Positions 18,045 to 25,591 of a stretch of DNA of 64,000 bases are shown here, one piece after another (positions within the stretch are counted from its first letter, which is position 1; each line of letters begins with the position of its first letter). The position numbers and the translations under genes were made by a program. The notes under the pieces were generated by a model that was not told the DNA's origin, did not search any database, and saw nothing but the letters and a program-made list of their open reading frames with translations. The stretch is from Comamonadaceae bacterium (lineage in GTDB: Bacteria; Pseudomonadota; Gammaproteobacteria; Burkholderiales; Burkholderiaceae_C), in NCBI GenBank assembly GCA_027485235.1, contig JAIXRJ010000017.1, positions 121,096-185,095 on the forward strand. The letters are read 5' to 3'.

Positions 18045-18257
18045 TCAATACATCTTCTTGGGCAACTGCATGCTGCGCACACGCTTGTAGTGGCGCTTGA
18101 CGGCAGCCGACTTCTTGCGCTTGCGCTCGGTCGTGGGCTTTTCGTAGAACTCGCGGGCACGCAGGTCAGTGAGCAAGCCCAGTTTTTCGATGGTGCGCTT
18201 GAAGCGACGCAGGGCAACGTCAAACGGCTCGTTTTCTTTCACGCGGATGGTGGTCAT
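18045..18257 (-). CDS. rpsU: 30S ribosomal protein S21
   Basis: A 70-residue very basic protein that starts [21 protein letters not shown] and ends [10 protein letters not shown], the classic bS21 sequence. It binds the small subunit near the anti-Shine-Dalgarno end of 16S rRNA. The ATG at 18257 is chosen by homology; the upstream sequence has no clear Shine-Dalgarno, which is often the case for rpsU. In most relatives it leads the rpsU-(yqeY)-dnaG-rpoD operon; here dnaG is missing from the region. Confidence 0.97.
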   Translation of the reverse strand: MTTIRVKENEPFDVALRRFKRTIEKLGLLTDLRAREFYEKPTTERKRKKSAAVKRHYKRVRSMQLPKKMY

Positions 18258-18410
18258 TGAGTCAAATTTTCCAAAAATGTGCCGGCTGCGCAAGCAAGGG
18301 AGATCGGGCCCTTGCAAGCCAGTTACGGCGGGTCCCCGTCACGAACTAGTATTTGGCAGACGGAGGATTTGCCAGCAAAGCCTGAGATTATAGCCATGAA
18401 ATCCATTGAT

Positions 18411-19652
18411 TCAGCCCCCGCCGTTGCGGGGCTGAGGGCCTTGCAAGTTGGCCAGTGCTACAGCGCACGCATGGCCGCTGGCCCAGGCCCATTGGAAGTT
18501 GTACCCGCCCAGCCAGCCCGTCACATCCACCACTTCGCCAATGAAATAGAGGCCCGTTTGCTTGGATTCCATGGTTTGCGAAGACAGGTCCCGCGTGTCC
18601 ACCCCGCCCAGGGTCACCTCGGCTTTTTTGTAGCCTTCGCTGCCGTTGGGGGTGAGTGTCCAGTTGGACAAGGCTTCGGCCAATTTGTACAAAGCTTTGT
18701 CGGGCACCTCGGCCGATGTGCGTTGCAAGGCGGGGTCTTGGCTGACCCAGGCCTCGGCCAAGCGGTGGGGCACCAAGGTGGCCAATTCGTTGCCCAGCAA
18801 TTTTTTGGAGCGCAGCTTGGCGTCTTGCAGTCGTTCAGGTAAGTTGACCTCGGGTGCCAGATTCAAACGAATGGGAGAGCCTTCTTGCCAATAACTTGAA
18901 ATTTGCAGCACCCCCGGGCCTGACAAACCCCGGTGGGTGAACAGCAGGTCTTCGTCAAAGTGCATGCGAGCTTTCTTGTCGCCTGTGCTGATGCCCACGG
19001 GCAAAGCCAGCCCGGCCAATTGCGCATAGGGCGCCCAAGCGGCACCGTCAAAAGTCAAAGGCACCAAGCCAGCGCGGCGCTCCACCAAGCGCAAGCCAAA
19101 CTGCGTGGCCAGGTCGTAGCCCCAGCCAGTGGCGCCGATTTTGGGGATGGACAAGCCACCCGAGGCGACCACCAAAGACGGTGTTTGCACTGGGCCTTGT
19201 GAGGTGTCCAGTTCGTAGCCGCCCTCTGCTGAAAGCCGCACAGCCTGCACGGCGCAGCCCATTTTCAAGGTCACCCCGCCTGCTTCGCATTCGGCCAGCA
19301 GCATGCGGATGATGTCTTCGGCCGAATGGTCGCAAAACAGCTGGCCCTTGTGCTTTTCATGGAAGGCAATGCCATGCTTTTGCACCAGATCGATGAAGTC
19401 TTGCGGCGTGTAGCGCGACAGGGCCGAGCGACAAAACTGCGGGTTCTGACCGATGAAGTGCTTCTGAGGGGCCGAAGCGTCGAGCAAACGGTTGGTGAAG
19501 TTGCAGCGCCCGCCGCCCGAGATGCGGATCTTTTCGGCAATCTTGTCGCTGTGGTCGATGACCAGCACTTTGAGGCCGCGCTGGCCTGCGACACCTGCGC
19601 AAAACAAGCCAGCAGCCCCGGCACCCACGATCACAGCATCCCATTGGTTCAT
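18411..19652 (-). CDS. HI0933/YhiN-family flavoprotein (NAD(P)/FAD oxidoreductase)
   Basis: A 413-residue flavoprotein of the HI0933/BaiN family. It has the N-terminal FAD motif VIVGAGAAGLFCAGVAGQRG, then KIRISGGGRCNFTNR, which is highly characteristic, LVVASGGLSIPKIGATG in the middle and the C-terminal GLYFIGEVVDVTGWLGGYN segment. The physiological reaction of most members is unknown; some reduce bile-acid precursors in gut bacteria. It is divergent from ccdAB across an 88-base gap that contains the likely ccd operator. Confidence 0.9.
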   Translation of the reverse strand: MNQWDAVIVGAGAAGLFCAGVAGQRGLKVLVIDHSDKIAEKIRISGGGRCNFTNRLLDASAPQKHFIGQNPQFCRSALSRYTPQDFIDLVQKHGIAFHEKHKGQLFCDHSAEDIIRMLLAECEAGGVTLKMGCAVQAVRLSAEGGYELDTSQGPVQTPSLVVASGGLSIPKIGATGWGYDLATQFGLRLVERRAGLVPLTFDGAAWAPYAQLAGLALPVGISTGDKKARMHFDEDLLFTHRGLSGPGVLQISSYWQEGSPIRLNLAPEVNLPERLQDAKLRSKKLLGNELATLVPHRLAEAWVSQDPALQRTSAEVPDKALYKLAEALSNWTLTPNGSEGYKKAEVTLGGVDTRDLSSQTMESKQTGLYFIGEVVDVTGWLGGYNFQWAWASGHACAVALANLQGPQPRNGGG

Positions 19653-19684
19653 GCGAGGGAGTGTAGCTTGCTTGAGTGTGGCTC

Positions 19685-19703
19685 ATGCGCATGTAATGCG
19701 CAT
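19685..19703. promoter_or_regulatory. Palindromic operator candidate of ccdAB
   Basis: ATGCGCATGTAATGCGCAT consists of two copies of the self-complementary octamer ATGCGCAT separated by GTA, 38 bases before the antitoxin start. An AT-rich TAAAAT box (19703-19708) follows directly. Type II toxin-antitoxin operons are autorepressed through such inverted repeats, so CcdA/CcdAB binding is likely. Confidence 0.5.
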
Positions 19704-19740
19704 AAAATGGACCGAAATTGGCTGAAATGAGGGCTGCGCC

Positions 19741-19986
19741 ATGTCAACTTTTGAAACGACTGCTAAAAAACCAGTCAACCTCTCGCTCAGCGAAACGCTG
19801 GTGCAGGAGTCCCGCGCTTATTGCGGCAACCTCTCGGCCAAGGTTGAGGAAATGTTGCAGGCGTATGTGCTTGCTGAGCGGCAGTCTCGCCAGCAGCACC
19901 GGGAGCAAGCCCTGCGGGCTGTGACGGACTGGAATGCCCTGCACGATGCGGCGGGCTCTTACGCCGATGGGCATTCCACGCTCTGA
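19741..19986 (+). CDS. ccdA: Antitoxin, CcdA family
   Basis: An 81-residue antitoxin. The N-terminal part (KPVNLSLSETLVQESRAYCGNL) fits a ribbon-helix-helix DNA-binding domain. The C-terminal GSYADGHSTL resembles GSFADE near the end of plasmid F CcdA, the toxin-neutralising tail. It precedes the CcdB-like toxin by 10 bases. The antitoxin should bind the toxin and repress the operon. The protein is chromosomal here, with base use like its neighbours. Confidence 0.85.
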   Translation: MSTFETTAKKPVNLSLSETLVQESRAYCGNLSAKVEEMLQAYVLAERQSRQQHREQALRAVTDWNALHDAAGSYADGHSTL

Positions 19987-19996
19987 GACCGGAGCG

Positions 19997-20326
19997 ATGC
20001 CGCAATACGACGTTCACCTGAACCCAGGTCCCATGCGGGCCACCGTGCCCCTGGTGGTCTTGGTGCAGTCTTCGCTGTTTGACGGTTACCGTCGACGGCT
20101 TGTGGTCCCGCTTGTGCTGCGCTCGGCCTTAGCAGCCGGGGCCAAAGTGGCAGGCACGCGCATGAACCCGGTGTTCAAAATCAAGGGGCAGACCTTGGTG
20201 CTGCATCCGCTGGACTTGGTGTCGGTGGCCAGTGAGCAGTTGGGCCCGTGTGTGGGCAATCTGGCCGATCAGGGGCAGGTGATCGCCGATGCCCTCGATG
20301 AGCTGCTCACGCGCAGCTGGGGCTGA
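19997..20326 (+). CDS. ccdB: CcdB-family toxin (gyrase poison)
   Basis: A 109-residue CcdB-fold toxin that in F plasmid traps DNA gyrase on cleaved DNA. VPLVVLVQSSLFDGYRRRLVVPL aligns with [20 protein letters not shown] of F CcdB, and the middle LVLHPLDLVSVASEQLG matches the TTDMASVPVSVIGE region. The C-terminus is SWG; in F CcdB the last three residues W-G-I are needed for gyrase poisoning, and the final Ile is missing here, so activity may differ. GGAG lies 2 bases before the ATG at 19997. It overlaps nothing and ends 2 bases before the convergent cobA stop. Confidence 0.85.
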   Translation: MPQYDVHLNPGPMRATVPLVVLVQSSLFDGYRRRLVVPLVLRSALAAGAKVAGTRMNPVFKIKGQTLVLHPLDLVSVASEQLGPCVGNLADQGQVIADALDELLTRSWG

Positions 20327-20328
20327 AA

Positions 20329-21108
20329 TCAAGCCATTTTTTCTGAGGCATTTGGCTGCGTGGCCCAAGCCCGCGCCCCCTGCACCACATCACCCACCAC
20401 GATGATGCTCGGGCTTTGCAGGCCTTCGCGTGAGACGGTGCTCACCACTTCGCTGAGGGTGGTCAGCGCTTCACGCTGCTGGGGCAAGCTGATGTGCTGC
20501 ACGATGGCCACGGGTGTGTGTGCGGGCAAGCCTTGCAACAAACCCGCCCTGATGTGCGCCAGGCTGCTCACGCCCATGTAAATGACCAAGGTCAACTTGG
20601 CTTGCCGGGCGGTGTGGCCCAGTTGTACCCAATCGGTTCCGGAATCGCCGGGTTTGGCGTGGCCGGTCACAAACACCACACCGTGTGCGTGTTCGCGGTG
20701 AGTCAGCGGTGCGCCCAAACTGCTCATGCCCGCCAGACCCGAGGTGATGCCGTTGACGACCTGCACGTCAATGCCGGCTGAACGCAGGTGTTCGACCTCT
20801 TCACCGCCCCGTCCAAAGATGAAGGGGTCGCCGCCTTTGAGGCGCACCACTTGCTCGCCTTCATGCACGGCAGTGATCATGAGCTTGTCGATGAAGGCCT
20901 GCGGCGTGCTCTTGCAGCCACCGCGCTTGCCCACATGCACAATGCGGGCGCTGGGCGAGGCATGTTCGAGCACGGCGTCGTTGACCAAATCGTCCACCAA
21001 AATGACTGTGGCACTGGCAATGGCTTGGACGGCTTTGAGGGTCAGCAGTTCCGGGTCGCCGGGGCCTGCGCCGACCAGGGTGCAACGGCCTGTGGTAGGT
21101 GTGTTCAT
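20329..21108 (-). CDS. cobA: Uroporphyrinogen-III C-methyltransferase (SUMT)
   Basis: Methylates uroporphyrinogen III at C2 and C7 with S-adenosylmethionine to precorrin-2, the branch point to siroheme and cobalamin. The 259-residue protein has GAGPGDPELLTLKAV at the N-terminus, VGKRGGCKSTPQAFID, VVRLKGGDPFIFGRGGEE and GITSGLAG, all SUMT signatures. The stand-alone length means it lacks the CysG dehydrogenase/ferrochelatase part. It starts at the ATG at 21108, which overlaps the ybiB stop by 4 bases (ATGA). The upstream open frame is non-family sequence. Confidence 0.93.
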   Translation of the reverse strand: MNTPTTGRCTLVGAGPGDPELLTLKAVQAIASATVILVDDLVNDAVLEHASPSARIVHVGKRGGCKSTPQAFIDKLMITAVHEGEQVVRLKGGDPFIFGRGGEEVEHLRSAGIDVQVVNGITSGLAGMSSLGAPLTHREHAHGVVFVTGHAKPGDSGTDWVQLGHTARQAKLTLVIYMGVSSLAHIRAGLLQGLPAHTPVAIVQHISLPQQREALTTLSEVVSTVSREGLQSPSIIVVGDVVQGARAWATQPNASEKMA

Positions 21109-22004
21109 GGCTTGACCTCGTGCAGGATGTGTTGGACTTGCAATGCAATCGCACCTGGCACGGGTAAATCGCCCTGCAAAACGCGTTGGACGAAGGCCGC
21201 CGTGGCCAACGCATCGGTCGCGGGGAGGTTGGGCACTTGCACCAGCGAGCCTTCTTGTGGGGGCTGCACGCGCCGGGTTTGCCCGTCCTTGAACACATCC
21301 ATCGCAGGTGTGCGCCGGGCATCGGCCACGCTCTCGCCTTCGGTGCCGCGCAACAGCAGGGCGTGTTGGCCGGTCAGGGCAAAGGTGGCCGACATGGACA
21401 GCAAATATTCGGGGTGGGTGTAGCTGCTCACCACCAGCGCGGGACCATCGCAAGGGTTCATGAGCTTGACCAAGCTGTGCCCAGGGTTGCGCAGGCCCAC
21501 CACCCGGCGCACAGAAAGCAGGCGTTCCAGCCCAGCGTTCAGTATGCCCGTGGGCACAAACACCACTTCACCGGCATTCACTGAGGGCGGGTGGCCAGAA
21601 GCAGCCAAGCCCAACTCGGCCAGCACCGCTTGGCTGCTCACGCGCTTGTCTTCGGTGGCCGTGCCGTGCACGACCACCGCCACGCCTTCACGCGCCAGCA
21701 ACAGGGCCAGCAGGGGCGTGAAGACCGGCAGCTTGCGTGCGCCGTTGTAGCTGGGCAGCACCACGGTGGGCGCTTGACCGGTGTGAACTTTGTCAAGGCG
21801 TGCGTGCGTGGCGTCCAGAAAACCGGCCATCTCCTCGGCAGTCTCGCCCTTGATGCGCATGGCAATGCAAAACGCGCCCAGCTCCAGATCGCTCACCTGC
21901 TGGTCGAGGATCAGGCCCATCAGATCGGCAGATTGCGCGCGACCGAGTGCACGCGCGCCGTCTTTGCCGCGTCCGATGTCCTTGATGTAGTGGCCGATTC
22001 CCAT
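21105..22004 (-). CDS. ybiB: YbiB-type glycosyltransferase-fold DNA-binding protein
   Basis: A 299-residue member of the TrpD2/YbiB family, which has the anthranilate phosphoribosyltransferase fold but binds nucleic acid and lacks TrpD activity. It starts MGIGHYIKDIGRGKDGARAL at 22004. Family stretches are LGAFCIAMRIKGETAEEMAGFLDA, LLAREGVAVVVHG and VRRVVGLRNPGHSLVKLMNP. It is translationally coupled to cobA by an ATGA overlap, an arrangement found near nitrate/nitrite assimilation genes in other betaproteobacteria, though none of those genes is in this window. Confidence 0.85.
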   Translation of the reverse strand: MGIGHYIKDIGRGKDGARALGRAQSADLMGLILDQQVSDLELGAFCIAMRIKGETAEEMAGFLDATHARLDKVHTGQAPTVVLPSYNGARKLPVFTPLLALLLAREGVAVVVHGTATEDKRVSSQAVLAELGLAASGHPPSVNAGEVVFVPTGILNAGLERLLSVRRVVGLRNPGHSLVKLMNPCDGPALVVSSYTHPEYLLSMSATFALTGQHALLLRGTEGESVADARRTPAMDVFKDGQTRRVQPPQEGSLVQVPNLPATDALATAAFVQRVLQGDLPVPGAIALQVQHILHEVKP

Positions 22005-22056
22005 GCGGGCGATTGTGCGGGACAGCAGATAACTTTTCGTTATATGCGTATGGTGC

Positions 22057-22746
22057 TCAAACTGGGGCCATGCCGTGCTGGCGCTTGAGCGCATCACACA
22101 CGGTCGACTGCCAGAAGGCCAGCAGCGCACGCATGGCATCAGGCTGTGCGCAAGACGCTGCCACCGAGCCCGAGAAGGTGGTGATGATCTCCACTGCTTG
22201 GGGAAGGCCACCGACGATGGTGATGCCTTGTACGCCCAGCATTTCACTCAACTGCTGAAAGCCCAACGCCACTTCGCCTTGGGCGAGCAAGGCAGCCACC
22301 GGCACGCCGGGTTTGGCCAGTACCAGCTTTTCCTTGATTTGTTCGGTGATGCCCCAAGTCATGAATTGTTGGGTCAACTGTACGCCGCTGGGCCCGGTGG
22401 AATAGCCCAGCTTGGGCGCGGCCAGAACAGCGGCTTTGAGCGCCTCTTCGGTCGAGATGTCGGGCACGGGCTGGCCTGCAGGCACGGCCACCGCCACGCC
22501 CGAGCGCACCAGGTCGGCGCGGCTGCCCGCCAGCACATGGCCGCTGCCGATCAGTTTGTCGATGGCGTCGCTGGCCAGCACCACGCCGTCAAAGGCTTCA
22601 CCGGCTTGCACGCGCTTGGCGGCATCGACGCCGCCGACCGACTCAACCAGCACTTGAACGTCAGGCGCTTGCGCCCTGTAGAGGGCCACCAGATCGGCCA
22701 GCAGGGGCTTGGTGGCCATGGAGGAAATCAGTCGGAGTGTGGTCAT
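22057..22746 (-). CDS. Substrate-binding-domain protein (ModA-like, no signal peptide)
   Basis: A 229-residue type-2 periplasmic-binding-fold protein related to molybdate/extracellular solute-binding proteins. LRLISSMATKPLLADLVALY opens the domain; AAKRVQAGEAFDGVVLASDAIDKL and GYSTGPSGVQLTQQFMTWGI follow the ModA-like pattern. The start at the ATG at 22746 gives no signal peptide, and upstream in-frame sequence does not supply one, so the protein may be cytoplasmic. It is divergent from tsaD by 102 bases and lies upstream of ybiB with a 52-base gap. The ligand is unknown. Confidence 0.75.
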   Translation of the reverse strand: MTTLRLISSMATKPLLADLVALYRAQAPDVQVLVESVGGVDAAKRVQAGEAFDGVVLASDAIDKLIGSGHVLAGSRADLVRSGVAVAVPAGQPVPDISTEEALKAAVLAAPKLGYSTGPSGVQLTQQFMTWGITEQIKEKLVLAKPGVPVAALLAQGEVALGFQQLSEMLGVQGITIVGGLPQAVEIITTFSGSVAASCAQPDAMRALLAFWQSTVCDALKRQHGMAPV

Positions 22747-22848
22747 GTCGGGGTTTTGGATGGGTATTTGTTGGGGGCGTGACGCCTCTGAACAATGGAT
22801 TATGGCCAAGGCAGGGCCAACCCCCATGCCCCGCTTAAACTCGTTGCC

Positions 22849-23892
22849 ATGCGAATCTTGGGTATCGAATCTTCTTGCGACGAAACCGGCGTGGCCTTGG
22901 TGGAGACCACGGACGGGGCTTTGCCGCGCCTGATGTCGCACGCGCTGTTCAGCCAGATCGAGATGCACCAGGCCTACGGTGGCGTGGTGCCTGAGTTGGC
23001 CAGCCGCGACCACATCCGCCGGGTCTTGCCGCTCACGCGCCAAGTGCTGGCCGAGGCGGGTGCGACTTTGGCCGAGATCGACGTGGTGGCCTACACCCGT
23101 GGCCCGGGTTTGGCGGGGGCTCTGCTGGTGGGTTCGGGCGTGGCCTGTGCGCTGGCGGCTTCGTTGGGCAAGCCGGTGCTGGGCGTGCACCACTTGGAGG
23201 GCCATTTGCTTTCGCCATTTTTGAGCGCCGACCCGCCTGAATTCCCATTCATCGCCTTGCTGGTGTCGGGCGGGCACACCCAACTGATGCGGGTGGACGG
23301 TGTGGGCCGCTACGAACTGCTGGGCGAGACGATTGACGACGCCGCAGGCGAAGCCTTTGACAAATCGGCCAAACTCATGGGCCTGCCTTACCCGGGGGGG
23401 CCGGGCCTCTCGCGTCTGGCCGAACAGGGCAATCCGGCGGCTTACAAGCTGCCCCGGCCTTTGCTGCACAGCGGAGATCTGGATTTTTCGTTCGCAGGCC
23501 TCAAGACGGCGGTGCTCACCCAAAGTCAAAAGATTGGCCCCGCTGCCCACACCGAAGGCGCGCCCGAGCGGGCCGACTTGGCAGCGTCCACCCAAGCGGC
23601 GATTGTGGAGGTGCTGGTCAAAAAATCCATGAACGCGCTCAAAGCCTCGGGCATGAAGCGACTGGTGGTGGCTGGGGGCGTGGGGGCCAACCGCGAGTTG
23701 CGCGCCCAACTCGATGCGGCCTGTGCCAAAGCCCATGTGCGCGTGCATTACCCCGAACTGCACCTGTGCACCGACAACGGCGCCATGATCGCCATGGCCG
23801 CCGCCATGCGCATGCAGGCCGGTTCCCAGCAGCCCGAGGCGCGTTACAGCTTTGACGTCAAACCTCGCTGGCCTTTGCACGAGCTGTTTTAA
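22849..23892 (+). CDS. tsaD: tRNA A37 N6-threonylcarbamoyltransferase subunit TsaD
   Basis: Transfers the threonylcarbamoyl group to A37 of ANN-decoding tRNAs, working with TsaB and TsaE. The 347-residue protein has the N-terminal [27 protein letters not shown], and the metal-binding GVHHLEGHL with His115 and His119. [15 protein letters not shown] and [13 protein letters not shown], the ASKHA-fold nucleotide loops, are also present. [13 protein letters not shown] and [12 protein letters not shown], which supplies the last metal ligand Asp, complete the set. The ATG at 22849 is fixed by homology. Confidence 0.96.
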   Translation: MRILGIESSCDETGVALVETTDGALPRLMSHALFSQIEMHQAYGGVVPELASRDHIRRVLPLTRQVLAEAGATLAEIDVVAYTRGPGLAGALLVGSGVACALAASLGKPVLGVHHLEGHLLSPFLSADPPEFPFIALLVSGGHTQLMRVDGVGRYELLGETIDDAAGEAFDKSAKLMGLPYPGGPGLSRLAEQGNPAAYKLPRPLLHSGDLDFSFAGLKTAVLTQSQKIGPAAHTEGAPERADLAASTQAAIVEVLVKKSMNALKASGMKRLVVAGGVGANRELRAQLDAACAKAHVRVHYPELHLCTDNGAMIAMAAAMRMQAGSQQPEARYSFDVKPRWPLHELF

Positions 23893-23916
23893 CCAGGCGC
23901 GCCTGGCCGTGAAAAT

Positions 23917-23942
23917 GGATCCCGCACCGGGTGCGGGACGAC
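23917..23942. repeat. Short dispersed palindrome, GTCAT...GATCC family (reverse orientation)
   Basis: GGATCCCGCAC-CGG-GTGCGGGA-CGAC lies 24 bases after the tsaD stop codon; read on the minus strand it is GTCG-TCCCGCAC...GATCC, matching the family at 582 and 38216. The 8-base stem could act as a transcript-end hairpin. Confidence 0.5.
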
Positions 23943-24085
23943 GAGGTCCATGGAGGGCTGGCAAGGTGTTTCAGTTTGCAAGCCCAAGCACTTGTCAAAC
24001 CGGGCGAAGACCCGGGGGGTATGTCCTTGGGTCCGCAACAGGACCCTTTAAACTCTGTTTCTTTTGAACCGCAACCCGACTTTGC

Positions 24086-25375
24086 ATGGCTTCCTTTTTA
24101 CAGATGCGTTTGTTTTTTCTCTCTCGCCGCGCGCTGCTGTCTTCGATCGTGGCATTGGCGCTTTCCCCCGCTTGGGCGCAGTCGCCAAGTCCCATCAAAC
24201 TGGCCTTGATCGAAGGCCTGAGCGGTCCCTTTGGCAACACGGGTGAGGCCGTGGTGCGCAACATCGCCTGGGCGGTCGAGCGCGTCAATGCGCGTGGCGG
24301 CGTCAAAACCGCGCAGGGCATGCGTCCAATGCTGCTGGAGCGTTACGACAGCAAAGGTCAAAGCGAAGAGGCTTTGTCGGCCCTCAAATCGGCCATCGAC
24401 GACGGCGCACAGGTGGTCTTGCAGGGCAACTCATCGGCCAATGCGGCGGCCCTGATGGATGCCATCAACAAGCACAACGAGCGCGAGCCTGCTCGGCGCG
24501 TGCTCTTTCTCAATTACTCGGCGGTCGATCCGGCCTTGACCAACGAAAAGTGCAGCTTCTGGCACTTTCGTTTTGATGCCCATGCCGACATGCGCATGAC
24601 GGCTTTGATGCAAGTTTTGCGCGAAGACAAACCCGTCAAATCGGTTTACCTGATCGGCCAGGACTACAGCTTTGGCCAGGCCGTGCTGCGCGAGGCCAAA
24701 CGCCAACTGGCCGATAAGCGTCCCGATGTGAAGGTGGTGGGCGATGAGTTGCACCCCTTGGGACGGGTCAAGGACTTTTTGCCCTATGCGGCCAAGATCA
24801 AGGCCAGTGGGGCGCAGGCCGTCATCACGGGCAACTGGGGGAATGACTTGACGCTTTTGGTCAAGGCCGCCCGCGAGGCCGGTTACGAGGGCAAGTTCTA
24901 TACTTTTTATGGCAACGCTTTGGGCGCCCCTGCAGCCATTGGCGAGGCCGGTGTGGGGCGTGTGATTGCCGTGGCCGATTGGTTGCCCAATGTGCCGGGC
25001 AAAGCCAGCGAAGCTTTTTACCAAGCCTTTCGCCAACGTTTTCCCAAGCCGGCCGAAGACTATGTCCATGTGCGCATGCAACTCATGGTGGAGGCCTTGG
25101 CCCAAGCGATCGAAAAAACGGGCCATACTGAACCCCTCGCTGTGGCCCTGGCGCTGGAAAAAGTCCGCGTGAGCATGGCCGGTCAAACCGGCAGCATGCG
25201 CGCGCAAGACCACCAATTCCAACAGCCCTTGGTGGTCGGCGTGATGGATCGCCAAGGTGCGGCCGGTGTTCCGTTTGACGTGGAGGGCTCGGGCTATGGC
25301 TTCAGGGTGATTCGCCAGCTCCAAGCAGAACAGGCCAGCATGCCCAGCACTTGCAGCATGGCGCGGCCGGGCTGA
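24086..25375 (+). CDS. ABC-type branched-chain amino-acid-like substrate-binding protein (orphan)
   Basis: A 429-residue secreted protein of the Leu/Ile/Val-binding (Peripla_BP_6) family. The signal peptide runs to about residue 31 (FLSRRALLSSIVALALSPAWAQ); the paired Arg before the hydrophobic core is Tat-like, though ordinary Sec export is equally possible. The mature protein opens IKLALIEGLSGPFGNTGEAVVRN and contains WAVERVNARGGVKTAQG and VYLIGQDYSFGQAV. No permease or ATPase gene accompanies it. It stands alone after tsaD; the ligand cannot be read from the sequence. Confidence 0.85.
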   Translation: MASFLQMRLFFLSRRALLSSIVALALSPAWAQSPSPIKLALIEGLSGPFGNTGEAVVRNIAWAVERVNARGGVKTAQGMRPMLLERYDSKGQSEEALSALKSAIDDGAQVVLQGNSSANAAALMDAINKHNEREPARRVLFLNYSAVDPALTNEKCSFWHFRFDAHADMRMTALMQVLREDKPVKSVYLIGQDYSFGQAVLREAKRQLADKRPDVKVVGDELHPLGRVKDFLPYAAKIKASGAQAVITGNWGNDLTLLVKAAREAGYEGKFYTFYGNALGAPAAIGEAGVGRVIAVADWLPNVPGKASEAFYQAFRQRFPKPAEDYVHVRMQLMVEALAQAIEKTGHTEPLAVALALEKVRVSMAGQTGSMRAQDHQFQQPLVVGVMDRQGAAGVPFDVEGSGYGFRVIRQLQAEQASMPSTCSMARPG

Positions 25376-25473
25376 GCTGGTTCAGGCGGTCATTGCACCC
25401 TTTTGCGTTCAGTTTCAGGGTTTGACCCAATAGGAGCTGGCTGTTCGTGCGGGTAACATGACCAAGCCATTTC

Positions 25474-25487
25474 GTTAGTATGCTAAC
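25474..25487. promoter_or_regulatory. Palindrome upstream of the aldehyde dehydrogenase operon
   Basis: GTTAG-TATG-CTAAC is a perfect 5-base-arm inverted repeat in the 216-base gap before the aldehyde dehydrogenase gene. TTAG-N4-CTAA palindromes resemble MarR-type operators of aromatic catabolism genes. No MarR gene is in the window. Confidence 0.35.
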
Positions 25488-25591
25488 CGTCACGGTCATG
25501 CTCGGCGCCACGATCCACCTTGTTTCTGCACCCGATCTTTGAACCGTTCAGGTCGAGTGGGGGCGAAACAGCTCACCGCAAGGCTTTCATC

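Noticed and set aside
22747..23964. Long open frame on the minus strand opposite tsaD, continuous with the binding-protein gene
   Set aside because: It is an antisense frame kept open by GC-rich third positions; its residues are low in complexity and the plus-strand gene is clearly tsaD.
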